Notes under the pieces: model-generated
Told to the model about the DNA's origin: nothing
What the model saw: the letters and a program-made list of their open reading frames with translations, nothing else
The model's database searches: none
NCBI GenBank assembly: GCA_944325835.1
Contig: CALVBO010000003.1
Location: 62,001-126,000, forward strand
Direction: 5' to 3'
DNA: 64,000 nucleotides
Origin: Candidatus Gastranaerophilales bacterium
GTDB lineage: Bacteria > Cyanobacteriota > Vampirovibrionia > Gastranaerophilales > Gastranaerophilaceae
Part shown: positions 1 to 9,057 of the stretch, one piece after another
Layout: each line of letters begins with the position of its first letter
How positions within the stretch are numbered: the stretch's first letter is position 1
Translations under genes and position numbers: made by a program

Positions 1-951
1 ATCGGCGTAGTTGCAGCAATAACGCTTCCATCGTTAACCGGTAACATTAACGAAAGGACATGGAATACGCAAAGAAAAGCTTTATATGCAAGGCTTTCAC
101 AAGCAATACCGTTAATGGATTCCCTGAATGGATACGGTACTTTTACCGAAGCTTCCGGAACGGAAGGAACAAGCTCATACACAGCAGGAGCCGATAATGT
201 TGCAGAAACATTTATTAATGCTGCACTCAGTAAAGTTATGAAAGTTAATGCCGTTTGCAGCGGCGATATTGACGATCTGGCAGATTGCGGCGTTGCGTCC
301 TCGATAGTCAACCTTGCCGGCACAAAGGTTGACATGCCGGTTAAACTTTCCGAACTCAACCCGTTGAATATAACATCACCTCCGGAACTGGCTGTCGGAA
401 CCTCATACTCTTTGTATGATACAAAAGCTGCATCGTTCGTTGCACAGGGCGGTGAAACTGTTACTGTTTTCTACAACCCGCGCTGCAGAGGCTCACTTAA
501 TGAAGTTGTTCAGGCAAACTTTCCTAATATGATGTGTGTCAACTTTGTTTATGATCTTAACGGTAACAAAGGACCGAACACTGTCGGAAAGGATATGGGC
601 TTTATAACAGCTTTTTATCCTTATGATGTTAAAGTTGTTGCACCATACCCGTACATCAGAGATTTAAGCCAAAAATACGCACAAAAAGACGCAGCATCCG
701 CTTGTACTAAAGAGGATAGTGAATATAGACTTGCCAATGTTGAAGAAATGGCATCAATGTTTACGAACCTGAAACTGGTTTCTGACAATGAAACGCTCGA
801 CAACAGAGGCGGGAATTCGGTTTACTGGACGTCATCCCTAACCACGTATAATAATGCAAAACGTGCATGGTACTTCTATTTCGGTGCAGGATACGCAAAT
901 GTTTGGCGTTCTTTGACAGAACCGATGAGCATCAGATGTGTTAAACGATAA
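1..951 (+). CDS. Type IV pilin-like protein, copy 1 (5' truncated by window edge)
   Basis: The reading frame is open from base 1, so the start lies outside the window. The first residues (IGVVAAITLPSLTGNINER) are the second half of a type IV pilin hydrophobic helix and match the other two pilin-like genes here (13.4 and 37.2 kb). About 300 residues follow, with the shared core YDLNG-K-GPNTVGKD and a C-terminal block beginning near EYRLANVEEMASMF and ending SIRCVKR. That block resembles the DUF1566/Lcl_C lectin-like domain. It is probably an exported, pilus-associated surface or adhesin subunit. The C-terminal block differs strongly from the other two copies. The family assignment is firm; the function is inferred. 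Confidence 0.82.
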   Translation: MGVVAAITLPSLTGNINERTWNTQRKALYARLSQAIPLMDSLNGYGTFTEASGTEGTSSYTAGADNVAETFINAALSKVMKVNAVCSGDIDDLADCGVASSIVNLAGTKVDMPVKLSELNPLNITSPPELAVGTSYSLYDTKAASFVAQGGETVTVFYNPRCRGSLNEVVQANFPNMMCVNFVYDLNGNKGPNTVGKDMGFITAFYPYDVKVVAPYPYIRDLSQKYAQKDAASACTKEDSEYRLANVEEMASMFTNLKLVSDNETLDNRGGNSVYWTSSLTTYNNAKRAWYFYFGAGYANVWRSLTEPMSIRCVKR

Positions 952-993
952 AACGATAATACATTATAAATATTTCGTTTTTTTATCCTTTCT

Positions 994-1021
994 TGCGGTG
1001 AATTGACACCGCATTTTTTTT
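994..1021 (+). terminator. Intrinsic terminator of pilin copy 1
   Basis: Stem TGCGGTG/CACCGCA with a six-base loop, followed by eight T, 43 bases after the pilin stop codon. Confidence 0.8.
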
Positions 1022-1043
1022 GCCTTTACAGCGTAGATCCATT

Positions 1044-1070
1044 AAAAAAGCGGGGATTAAAAACCCCGCC
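1044..1070 (-). terminator. Intrinsic terminator of the nadA-rlmB-rpoD unit
   Basis: Read on the minus strand, GCGGGG and CCCCGC arms flank an A/T-rich loop and are followed by six T. It lies just 3' of the sigma factor gene and back to back with the pilin terminator. Confidence 0.8.
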
Positions 1071-1090
1071 TTTGAGGCTCCTGGCAGATT

Positions 1091-2104
1091 TTATGTGCCA
1101 AAATAATTTTTCAAATCTATTGTCAAATTTTTATTCTTACAATATTTTTTAAGTTTTGCAATCGCACGGTTTTCAATCTGACGAATTCTTTCTCTGGATA
1201 CACCATACTGGGTTCCGATTTCATCAAGGGTTTTATGAACCCCGTTATTATCAATACCAAAGCGCATAATCAAAACATCGCGCTCTTTAGGGCTAAGAAC
1301 CGTCAACATTTTTTTTATGTCGACAAAAAGATTTTCCTGTGAAACCTTGCTATCCGGCGCAATAGAATCCTCATCCACAATAAAATCTGCAATTTTTGCG
1401 TTATCGTCCTTGGAAGTCGTAGCAGGTGTATCCATACTAATCGTCGTTTGTGCTGATTTGATTATCTCAGATAATTTTGTTTCGGACATTCCGAGTCTGT
1501 GAGCGATTTCCTGTTTAGTCGGAGTATGACCGAGTTCCGTTGTAAGGTCAATGGTTACACGTCTTATACGGCTAAGAGATTCAATCATGTGAATAGGCAG
1601 TCTGATTAATCGTGCCTTATCGGCGATAGCTCTCGTTATTGCCTGTTGAATCCACCAGGTTGCATAAGTTGAAAATTTATACCCTTTTGTATAATCAAAC
1701 CTGTCGGCAGCCTTCATCAACCCGACGTTGCCTTCCTGAATTAAATCAAGGAATGAAAGCCCTCTGCCGATATATTTTTTGGCGATACTGACAACAAGGC
1801 GCAGGTTCGCATTCACCAGCATATTTTTAGAAAATTTATCATTTTTCTCTTGAATTTTTTGAGCAAGTTTAAGCTCATCTTCCGCAGAAAGCAACGGGAT
1901 TTTACCTATCTGATGCAAATAAATTTTAACGTTGTCGTCAGCATTAACGCTTGCAAAACTTTCAGAATTTTTCGGCTCCTCAAGTGATTCAAGAACTTCA
2001 TCTTCATCAGTGTCAAGCTCTTCTTCCTGAAGGCTGTGGAAATCCACATCTTCATCTGAAATATCATCTGTAATAAATTGAAATTGTTCAAGTTCTTTCT
2101 TCAT
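1091..2104 (-). CDS. rpoD: RNA polymerase sigma factor, RpoD/SigA type
   Basis: A 337-residue sigma-70 factor that directs RNA polymerase to -10/-35 promoters. An acidic N-terminus (about 1-55) is followed by region 1.2 ([17 protein letters not shown]), region 2 with the core-binding and -10 recognition stretch ([30 protein letters not shown]), region 3, and region 4 with its helix-turn-helix ([21 protein letters not shown]). It is shorter than E. coli RpoD because the long non-conserved insert is missing, as in cyanobacterial group 1/2 sigmas. GGAG seven bases upstream supports the start. It lies 37 bases after rlmB, probably in one operon. Whether it is the housekeeping or a group 2 sigma cannot be decided here. 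Confidence 0.93.
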   Translation of the reverse strand: MKKELEQFQFITDDISDEDVDFHSLQEEELDTDEDEVLESLEEPKNSESFASVNADDNVKIYLHQIGKIPLLSAEDELKLAQKIQEKNDKFSKNMLVNANLRLVVSIAKKYIGRGLSFLDLIQEGNVGLMKAADRFDYTKGYKFSTYATWWIQQAITRAIADKARLIRLPIHMIESLSRIRRVTIDLTTELGHTPTKQEIAHRLGMSETKLSEIIKSAQTTISMDTPATTSKDDNAKIADFIVDEDSIAPDSKVSQENLFVDIKKMLTVLSPKERDVLIMRFGIDNNGVHKTLDEIGTQYGVSRERIRQIENRAIAKLKKYCKNKNLTIDLKNYFGT

Positions 2105-2141
2105 GTTTATCTCCGTTTTACCCGTTAAAAAGTAAATGTAG

Positions 2142-2876
2142 TTATTTTTTCAGTTTTTGTCTTACAGTTTCAAAAATAATTGCGCTCAGGGCATTTGAAA
2201 CGTTAAGCGAGTTAAAATCTTTAAGCATAGGGATTTTAACCACATAATCCGAAGCCTTCAACAAAGATTTAGACACTCCGGCATGCTCTGCCCCCATTAT
2301 TATAGCAAAATTCATGTTATTATAATCTACATCAAAATAATTATCTTTCGCGCTTGCATCCGTTGCAATTATCCACCAGTCGGATTCCTTCATTTTTTGA
2401 ACCGCGTTTACAAGGCTGTTAACTTTGATAATCGGAATATGGTTAACCGCACCGGCACTGATTTTTTCAACGACAGAATTTACCTGAACATTGCGTCTTG
2501 AAGGAATTATAACAGCTTCCACACCCGCACAGACACAGGTTCTTATGATTGCCCCGAGATTGTGAACATCTTCCACACCGTCCAGAATTACAACCGAAGA
2601 ATTTTGATGAGGTTTTTCAAGGAAATCCTCAAGTTCCATATATTCAATCGGTGATACAAAGGCAATCACCCCCTGATGATTAAATTCATCATAGGGCTGA
2701 AATTTTTCTCTGCCGGCGAACTGAAATACGATACCCTTTTCGCGTGCAAGCTCTTTTATTTTATTTAATTTACTATCGCTGTGAATACTTTTCGAGATAA
2801 TAATTTTGTTGATTTCTCTATCAGAAATCAAAGCTTCCGTAACTGAATTTTTACCGTAAATTACATCACCGGACAT
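2142..2876 (-). CDS. rlmB: 23S rRNA 2'-O-ribose methyltransferase, RlmB/TrmH (SpoU) family
   Basis: A 244-residue SPOUT methyltransferase. It has an N-terminal substrate-binding part ([12 protein letters not shown]) and a C-terminal trefoil-knot domain with the SpoU motifs: motif 1 [17 protein letters not shown], motif 2 [11 protein letters not shown] and motif 3 [17 protein letters not shown]. By homology it methylates a guanosine of 23S rRNA using S-adenosylmethionine; the exact target cannot be proved from sequence. The start overlaps the end of nadA by 16 bases, so the two are probably translationally coupled. Confidence 0.88.
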   Translation of the reverse strand: MSGDVIYGKNSVTEALISDREINKIIISKSIHSDSKLNKIKELAREKGIVFQFAGREKFQPYDEFNHQGVIAFVSPIEYMELEDFLEKPHQNSSVVILDGVEDVHNLGAIIRTCVCAGVEAVIIPSRRNVQVNSVVEKISAGAVNHIPIIKVNSLVNAVQKMKESDWWIIATDASAKDNYFDVDYNNMNFAIIMGAEHAGVSKSLLKASDYVVKIPMLKDFNSLNVSNALSAIIFETVRQKLKK

Positions 2877-3784
2877 GGTTTTGAAACCTCAAGCATTCTG
2901 TCAATACACTTAACGGCTTTTCTTGAAATTTCTTCATCAACAGTAATTTCATACTGTTCATAAATTAAAGCGTTATAAATATCCGTTAAGGTATGCCATT
3001 TCATATTCGGACAAATTATATTATCCTTAATAAGTATAAACTGTTTTTCCGGGATATCGCGCTGCAATCTGTCAACAACACCTTTTTCTGTCGCGATGAT
3101 GAAAGTTCTGGCATGACTTTTTTGTGCGTATTCCATAATACCTGTTGTGCTGCCAACGTAATCGGCAAGTTCTGTTACAGACTGGTGGCATTCAGGATGA
3201 GCCAGAACGAGCGCATCCGGATACATTGCACGTGCATTAATCACATCTTCCGGTTTTATACGCAGGTGAGTCGGACAGAAACCCGGGAAGGTTATCACTT
3301 CGACTCCGTTTAGCTGTGCTTCAATCCACTTGCCAAGATAGGTATCCGGTAAGAATAATATTTTTTCAGCACCCATGCTTTTTACAACACGCAGTGCATT
3401 TGAGCTTGTAACGCACATGTCACATTCGGATTTAACTTCTGCCGTTGAATTAATATAGCAAACCGCCGGAACTCCCGGATATTTTGCTTTAAATTCCCTT
3501 AGCTGCTGCAGATTAATCATATCAGCCATAAGACAGCCGGACTCCCTTCTCGGAAGCAAAACTTTTTTATCAGGGGACAACATTTTAGCGGTCTGCGCCA
3601 TAAAATATACGCCCGCAAAAATTATCATATCCGCGTCAGTCTTTGCAGCCTGCTGGCTTAAATACAAAGAATCACCCACAAAATCCGCTACTTCATCAAC
3701 TTCAATATTTTGATAACAATGCGCTAAGATTACCGCATTTTTTTCTTTTTTTAAAATATTTATTTTTTCAATCAGTTCGTTCAC
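2861..3784 (-). CDS. nadA: Quinolinate synthase NadA
   Basis: Condenses iminoaspartate and dihydroxyacetone phosphate to quinolinate in de novo NAD synthesis. The protein has 307 residues, the usual length of the short NadA class. The three conserved cysteines expected to bind the 4Fe-4S cluster are visible at about 84 (ESGCLMADM), 170 (FPGFCPTH) and 258 (NIICPNMKW). HCYQ near residue 22 and HPECH near 196 are further family motifs. nadB and nadC are not in the window. It is first gene of the nadA-rlmB-rpoD run. Confidence 0.96.
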   Translation of the reverse strand: MNELIEKINILKKEKNAVILAHCYQNIEVDEVADFVGDSLYLSQQAAKTDADMIIFAGVYFMAQTAKMLSPDKKVLLPRRESGCLMADMINLQQLREFKAKYPGVPAVCYINSTAEVKSECDMCVTSSNALRVVKSMGAEKILFLPDTYLGKWIEAQLNGVEVITFPGFCPTHLRIKPEDVINARAMYPDALVLAHPECHQSVTELADYVGSTTGIMEYAQKSHARTFIIATEKGVVDRLQRDIPEKQFILIKDNIICPNMKWHTLTDIYNALIYEQYEITVDEEISRKAVKCIDRMLEVSKPCPVM

Positions 3785-3804
3785 CGACAGAATACTCCTA
3801 TATT

Positions 3805-3951
3805 AAAAGCAGTTCTCCGCCACTTCCGCCCCGCTGAACCGCGGGTCGCGCGTTTCCCTCTCGAAAAACAGTTCACTGGACTGTTTTTCTCGGCAGAGTG
3901 CTGTCTAATACGTCGCTCAAAAGTTTCGTGATACGAAACTTTCTCGGACAC
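3805..3951 (-). repeat. Modular hairpin repeat, family A copy 1
   Basis: Read on the minus strand it starts TGTCCGAGAAAG, has a hairpin with arms GTTTCG/CGAAAC, then the linker TTTTGAGCG...TAGACAGC, a second hairpin AAAAACAGT/ACTGTTTTT, a GC-rich part, and ends GGCGGAGAACTGCTTT. The same caps and linkers recur at 24.2, 31.6, 36.2, 46.1, 55.0 and 60.7 kb. It fills most of the gap between nadA and the pilus operon; the remaining 3952-4110 is AT-rich with no gene. Confidence 0.85.
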
Positions 3952-4110
3952 TTGTACTTATTACACTATATTTTAGTATAAAAACAAAAAATTAACCAAT
4001 ATTTTTATATATTTTTTATAAAAATCTCATTCATTCAATGTAAATTATTGTATATACTTTGATTTTTAAGGAATTTATGTTTAAAATGGTAAAGTGGAGA
4101 AGCAGAAAAA

Positions 4111-5760
4111 ATGAGTATGAATAGTTTATTAAGCGGTTTAGGACTCGGAAATAGAGAGAAAGTTTATGTTTCCGTGACACAATCAACAGGTATGGAAGTT
4201 TTTCAGGTCGATGAAAAATCTGGCCATATTACTAAATATGCCAACAAACATCTGGCATACGATGACAGTACAAAAGAAATTACTGACCTGGAAAAATTCA
4301 GAGAAACATTTCTGGAACTTTTAACAGAACTCGGTATAAAGCCAAACTGTAATGTAGTGTTAAACCTTCCGACAGTTTTACTTGGAACACGTGAATTGCC
4401 GACAATGCTGGAAGATCCGGCGATTGGTCAATCGGTACTGGCTGAAATCGAGAGTTCTTATGTATTTTCAAGATACACACCTATCTTTGACTGGAAAGAT
4501 TTTAACACCGGTAAAAATGCAGGCATGAGAAATATCTTCTACTGCGCATTGCAAGATAATATTATCTCAAAAATCACAGAACTTTTAAAAGAAGTCGGCG
4601 CAAAAATTATTGATATCCAAACTTCTTATACAACAATTCTGAACGGTCTTGCAAGAACAACATTAATTGAAAAACAATTGCAGCCGGAAGAAACATGGAA
4701 CCTTATGATAGTTAACAACGGCGGCTATGCTATATTTGCAATGAACGCCGACAGAATTGTTGATTTTGTTCAGGAAGATATGCCGCTGATGGAAGAACGC
4801 TCTGATGATATTTACAACGCCATTGCTTCCACTGCGGAATTAACTCTTTTGGGTTTTCAGGCAAAATCCCTCGTTATCGTTTCTGAAAGCGACATGGTCA
4901 GTGCAGAAGAACTTGCTACTTCCCTGACATCAAGCGGCTCACTTACTTATCAGGATGTTGTCTTTATTGATGATAACCTCTATAGAAAAGATGAATTTTT
5001 ACCGCTTGCACCGACAGTTGATCCTAAATATAAACTTAAACCTTCCCTGAAAACTCTCGGTATGCTTCAAGGACAAAAATATCCGGTAATTGCTAAATTC
5101 GATTTCCTTAAAGTTACTCCTAAAGCAAACTATGATAACGAGATAGTCAGATTTAACATCGGGGATCATATTTTTGAAATAACGCCAAATTCGGCAAAAC
5201 TATATTCTATAATATTTGCGGCAGTATTGCTTATAATACTCCTTCCGTTATTCTTTGTCCTGCCGGTTTTAAACAAACCTTTCAGCGACAAGATAACCGC
5301 ACTGGAAACTCAAATAAATGAACTGGATAAGCAAATCACAGACCTTAACGCTTCCGATAGTTCTACAAAATTTGATCCTACAGAAGAAGTTAAAAATGTT
5401 CTTTCTAACAACAGAACAAAACTGCTTTCATACATTACAATAGGTGAAGTAATACCGAGAAAACTCTGGATTACTTACTATAAGACCCACTCAAAAGACA
5501 AAATTATTATAACCGGCGTAAGCGCAAGTATTGATGATATAAACAGCTTCTACAAAAATATTAACAATGCTCTTCCAAATAGTAAACTCCAGCTGAAAAA
5601 CATGGAAATGAATAATACTACAGAAGAAGACGCAGCTGTAGCAGAAGCAAAATATTACGACTTCGTTATAACTAACGATGAAAATTATCCGCCTCAAACC
5701 GAAACCATTGAGGCAGATGATGACAAAAAAGGCACTAAAAATACAAAGAAGAAAAAGTAA
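4111..5760 (+). CDS. pilMN: PilM-PilN fusion, type IV pilus inner-membrane platform protein
   Basis: A 549-residue protein joining two proteins that are usually separate. Residues 1-330 look like the actin-fold PilM domain (cytoplasmic ring of the type IV pilus machine). A single membrane helix lies at about 364-387, followed by a coiled coil (about 390-415) and a PilN-like ferredoxin-fold domain to about 530. The lysine-rich tail is probably disordered. KFDFLKVTPK at about 329-338 sits where free PilN carries its short PilM-binding peptide. pilO starts 16 bases downstream. Canonical nucleotide-binding residues of PilM are not obvious to me. The assignment rests on architecture and on the pilO neighbour. 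Confidence 0.78.
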   Translation: MSMNSLLSGLGLGNREKVYVSVTQSTGMEVFQVDEKSGHITKYANKHLAYDDSTKEITDLEKFRETFLELLTELGIKPNCNVVLNLPTVLLGTRELPTMLEDPAIGQSVLAEIESSYVFSRYTPIFDWKDFNTGKNAGMRNIFYCALQDNIISKITELLKEVGAKIIDIQTSYTTILNGLARTTLIEKQLQPEETWNLMIVNNGGYAIFAMNADRIVDFVQEDMPLMEERSDDIYNAIASTAELTLLGFQAKSLVIVSESDMVSAEELATSLTSSGSLTYQDVVFIDDNLYRKDEFLPLAPTVDPKYKLKPSLKTLGMLQGQKYPVIAKFDFLKVTPKANYDNEIVRFNIGDHIFEITPNSAKLYSIIFAAVLLIILLPLFFVLPVLNKPFSDKITALETQINELDKQITDLNASDSSTKFDPTEEVKNVLSNNRTKLLSYITIGEVIPRKLWITYYKTHSKDKIIITGVSASIDDINSFYKNINNALPNSKLQLKNMEMNNTTEEDAAVAEAKYYDFVITNDENYPPQTETIEADDDKKGTKNTKKKK

Positions 5761-5775
5761 AAAGGGTTACTAATA

Positions 5776-6468
5776 ATGAATATGGAAGTAATTAAAAAAT
5801 ATTTAGATATGTTTAAAATTGCGCTTATAATAGTTGTAGTAACAATTGCAGCGTCAATATTTCTTATGACCAAAATAATTCCGGAAACTATTGCATACTT
5901 TGGCAACAGCACTAAATACTCCGAAACTGAAAGCAAACTTGCAGCTAAAAAAGCAGAGCTTGAAACTGCTAAAAAGAATAAAGCCAGAGAAGAAGCACGG
6001 GCTAAAGAAGGTATTGAGGTCAAAGCTTTCTATAAAAATACCAACGGTATCGGCAATTCAACAGCAGATATTATGGCCGGCGAAATTCAGGAAATTAACG
6101 ACCTTATAAAATTCTACGGAATAAAAATATACAAGGTTAACTATACATACGATCCTGCTGATGATATCTTCTATAAAGAAAAGAAAGATGATTATGCTGT
6201 TTGCAGGATGAATGTAGAACTTTTTGCAACTTACATGAAATTCCAGAGTTTCATGAAAGATCTTTATAAACACGAACACTTCCTTGACATTCAATCAATA
6301 GAAGTGAACCCGTACAAAAAGGATAAATCAATTTTACATATCAAAATGGACTTAAGCCTGTATGCGGAAAAAGACCCGAATGCAGGAGCAAGCAGAGAAG
6401 TTCCGCCATCATCTAAAAGCGACAATGGCTCCTCAGGTGATGATTTAAATCTTGATTTAAGTTTTTAG
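5776..6468 (+). CDS. pilO: PilO-like type IV pilus assembly protein
   Basis: 230 residues: short cytoplasmic N-terminus, one membrane helix (about 14-35), a coiled coil rich in K/E/A (about 48-82), a C-terminal alpha/beta domain, and a low-complexity serine/aspartate tail. This is the PilO plan; PilO dimerises with PilN in the periplasm to link the pilus base to the outer parts. It follows the pilM-pilN fusion at 16 bases, with a GGG ribosome site. pilP and pilQ are not adjacent. Sequence conservation is low, so context carries much of the call. Confidence 0.75.
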   Translation: MNMEVIKKYLDMFKIALIIVVVTIAASIFLMTKIIPETIAYFGNSTKYSETESKLAAKKAELETAKKNKAREEARAKEGIEVKAFYKNTNGIGNSTADIMAGEIQEINDLIKFYGIKIYKVNYTYDPADDIFYKEKKDDYAVCRMNVELFATYMKFQSFMKDLYKHEHFLDIQSIEVNPYKKDKSILHIKMDLSLYAEKDPNAGASREVPPSSKSDNGSSGDDLNLDLSF

Positions 6469-6491
6469 ACTAAACCAAATATAGCTGACCA

Positions 6492-7349
6492 TTAAGGTCC
6501 AAAACTCTGAAAATCAATCCCGAAAAACATTTCGGGATTTTTTGTGCAATTTTCACAAAAATCTGTTTCCAAAACCATTTTCTGAGAGAAATCCGCCAGT
6601 GTCGAACCGCATCTGCCGCGGTGATCATTTGCCAGAAACGGACATACATAAACGCCGTTAACGGTTAAAATTCTGCCGTATTCACAGTCCAAACTTTTCC
6701 ATTCATCGTATTCGGGCTCACCTTCATTATTTTTATCAATATAACGGTTAATTTTTACATGGCTCGGCTCAACATCATATTCAACTTTATTGCACAGTTC
6801 CATAACCTTCTGCCTCAATAAGTCCGGTGCCTCATTATAAAAGTTTGTAACAGAAATAATAGGGCTGAAACCGTATTTTGCAAGCGCTTTAACAGCAGAT
6901 AACGTTTGCCTGAAAGCCCCGCGGCAGCGAACCTCATCGTTTTTCAACTCATCAAAATGCGCAAGACTTAAAGTAATTATAATTTCATAATCGTTTTCGT
7001 CTTCAACATTTTTAAGAAACCTTGCTTTTTTCTCATTAATAAAAGAACCGTTAGTTATAATACAAACATTAGCGACTTTAAGACACAGCCTCAAAATAGT
7101 ATTAAAATCCGGATGAGTCATCGGCTCGGCACCTGTAAGATAAATGCATTCCAAACCGGAATTGTGAACAAGCGCCAGATTTTCTTTAATACAATTTACA
7201 CTTATAAAATCCTTCACATTTTTTGTCATCGGAAAATCAATATAGCAATGCTTGCAGCGCATATTACAATTTTTAGCACTCATTTCTATAAACAAATTTT
7301 TAAACGCCTTCATCTGACAAACCGGCGCACGATAAATTGATGTACTCAT
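6492..7349 (-). CDS. Radical SAM protein with SPASM-like C-terminal cysteines
   Basis: 285 residues. The radical SAM cluster motif CxxxCxxC is at residues 28, 32 and 35 (CNMRCKHC), followed by the GAEPMTHPDF stretch typical of the fold. The C-terminal part has further cysteines (SLDCEYGRILTVNGVYVCP, GRCGS, DFCENC) like a SPASM/Twitch region binding auxiliary Fe-S clusters. The start at 7349 was chosen because GAGGAG lies eight bases upstream; an ATG 24 bases earlier precedes that ribosome site. The substrate is unknown. Such enzymes often modify peptides, but no precursor peptide is evident beside it. Confidence 0.82.
   Translation of the reverse strand: MSTSIYRAPVCQMKAFKNLFIEMSAKNCNMRCKHCYIDFPMTKNVKDFISVNCIKENLALVHNSGLECIYLTGAEPMTHPDFNTILRLCLKVANVCIITNGSFINEKKARFLKNVEDENDYEIIITLSLAHFDELKNDEVRCRGAFRQTLSAVKALAKYGFSPIISVTNFYNEAPDLLRQKVMELCNKVEYDVEPSHVKINRYIDKNNEGEPEYDEWKSLDCEYGRILTVNGVYVCPFLANDHRGRCGSTLADFSQKMVLETDFCENCTKNPEMFFGIDFQSFGP
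6516..6543 (+). terminator. Terminator of the pilMN-pilO operon, inside the 3' end of the opposing gene
   Basis: Arms AATCCCGAA/TTCGGGATT around a six-base loop, followed by T5. It lies within the last codons of the convergent radical SAM gene, so the two sequences are constrained together. Confidence 0.75.
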
Positions 7350-7430
7350 TTTTAACTCCTCTTCTGATACCATTATTCTACAAACTCAAGAGGAGAATAA
7401 AATTGCCCGACACTCTAATTTACAACCAAC

Positions 7431-7769
7431 CTATCGTTTTAAAGACGGCAAACCCTTATGAATTTCAGAAACAACATTATAATAAAATTCAATCTCCGAA
7501 TCTGAAAGACTATATAAAAATTCAATAAACTTTTCTCTTTTAACGTTTTTTGTCGCTTTCACATCAAGCCCAAATTCATCAAGGTTAATATTTAAAACCT
7601 GAGCTATTTTCAGAAAAGTTTCCAAAGAAGGCATATACGCACCATTTTCAATCCTGCATACATGTTTATCAGAAATTCCGATTTGTTCAGCCAGTTCCGC
7701 CTGTGTAAGTCCGGCATATTTCCTGAAAGTTTTAATTTTATTCGCAATAAATTCTTTATCCGTAAACAT
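7431..7769 (-). CDS. XRE-family transcriptional regulator
   Basis: 112 residues. An HTH_3 domain covers about 10-65 (AGLTQAELAEQIGISDKHVCRIENG), followed by a short tail (FIEFLYSLSDSEIEFYYNVV). It is a clear paralogue of the regulator at 31.3 kb; both begin FTDK-FIA-KI and share the tail YSLSD-EI-FY. No target can be named. The nearest gene upstream is the divergent acyltransferase. Confidence 0.88.
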   Translation of the reverse strand: MFTDKEFIANKIKTFRKYAGLTQAELAEQIGISDKHVCRIENGAYMPSLETFLKIAQVLNINLDEFGLDVKATKNVKREKFIEFLYSLSDSEIEFYYNVVSEIHKGLPSLKR

Positions 7770-7935
7770 TTATACACTATTTTACATTTCAAAGAAAAGT
7801 AAATCACCCCGTATGTAAGTATAAATTACAATAATTGATGTAAGCGTAAAGAAATTGTTACAATAGACAACAATATCTTTTAATTAGTGTAATATATTAT
7901 AAGGTGTTGCAAACATCACCTAAATTAAAATCTAA

Positions 7936-9057
7936 ATGAATAAGGAAACAATGACCAAATTTTATAATCTGGAATTTTTAAGACTACTGGGCACAATAAT
8001 AATTGTCCACCTTCATGTCTGGAGATTTTATGATTTTACCCCGGCGATAAGAGAACACTACTTTGCAATGGAAAAAGTTGCACATATAATAAAACATCTT
8101 GGGTCAAGTTACCTATGGGTAGAATTTTTCTATATTTTGTCCGGATTTTTACTGATATACACACTTTCGCACAAAAGAAATCCCGACTGGGTAAAAAACT
8201 CCCTGACACGTGCCAAACGACTTTTCTGGCCGATTGCGGTTTCTTTTGTATTAATGTTTATATTATCATTATTTGGTATTCTGAAATTCAACAAATACGA
8301 CAATTTTATGACCCTGCTGCTTTTGCAGAAAAGCGGCCTGATGCACACCCCGCATGCCGGCAATAACCCTTTCTTATGGTTTATAGGACCGTTATTCTTT
8401 ACAAACATATTTTATGCCTATATAAAAATCAATTTCAGCCGTAAAGCATTAAACCTTCTTTCTGCACTTTTGTTTTTCTTAGGGTACACGATACTGGTAC
8501 ATCAGGGTTTTCCCGCGATATCCAAGGTATACTTCAACTTTCTGCCGGTCGGGCTAATACGGGGGATTGCGGGATGCAGTGCAGGGATTGTACTATATAA
8601 TTTCTGGGAATATTACCGGAAAAATATGAAAGCAAACAGTATCTCTTTAACAAAAAAGCTGTTTGTAACTGCGCTGGAAATTTATCTTTTAGGCTTTATA
8701 GTATATTATACACTGCTGCACAGAATTTCCTATGACAATCCGTTTCTCTTTGTAATTGCATTTATGGCAATAATATTTGTATTCGTAAACAAAGAGGGGT
8801 ATCTTTCCGGGTTTTTGGATAAACCTCTTTTTTTAAAACTCGGGCGATATTCTTTTAATATTTACGTAATGCAGGCTATTGTGTTTGCAGTCTTATCGTG
8901 GGCAGTAAATAAATACACTATCGACAATATAGATTTCAACAACACAATTATTTTTTATTTGTACCCTGTTATTTTAATTAGTCTTTCGGTCATTCTGGGC
9001 ATAATAAATTATCATATATGCGAAATTATTAACCGGCGTCAGCAAAAAGCTATGTAG
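7936..9057 (+). CDS. Acyltransferase 3 family membrane protein
   Basis: 373 residues with about ten hydrophobic membrane segments. The N-terminus (NLEFLRLLGTIIIVHLHVWRF) and following LWVEFFYILSGFLLIYTL match the acyltransferase_3 family, which transfers acetyl or other acyl groups to sugars of surface polysaccharides or lipids. The target glycan is not predictable. The 3' end overlaps the convergent ADP-ribosyltransferase-like gene by eight bases. No strong ribosome site is visible, so the exact start (7936, or the second Met at 7951) is uncertain. Confidence 0.85.
   Translation: MNKETMTKFYNLEFLRLLGTIIIVHLHVWRFYDFTPAIREHYFAMEKVAHIIKHLGSSYLWVEFFYILSGFLLIYTLSHKRNPDWVKNSLTRAKRLFWPIAVSFVLMFILSLFGILKFNKYDNFMTLLLLQKSGLMHTPHAGNNPFLWFIGPLFFTNIFYAYIKINFSRKALNLLSALLFFLGYTILVHQGFPAISKVYFNFLPVGLIRGIAGCSAGIVLYNFWEYYRKNMKANSISLTKKLFVTALEIYLLGFIVYYTLLHRISYDNPFLFVIAFMAIIFVFVNKEGYLSGFLDKPLFLKLGRYSFNIYVMQAIVFAVLSWAVNKYTIDNIDFNNTIIFYLYPVILISLSVILGIINYHICEIINRRQQKAM

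Noticed and set aside
2993-3313. 106-codon plus-strand frame opposite nadA
   Set aside because: Antisense shadow; nadA is well supported by conserved cysteines.
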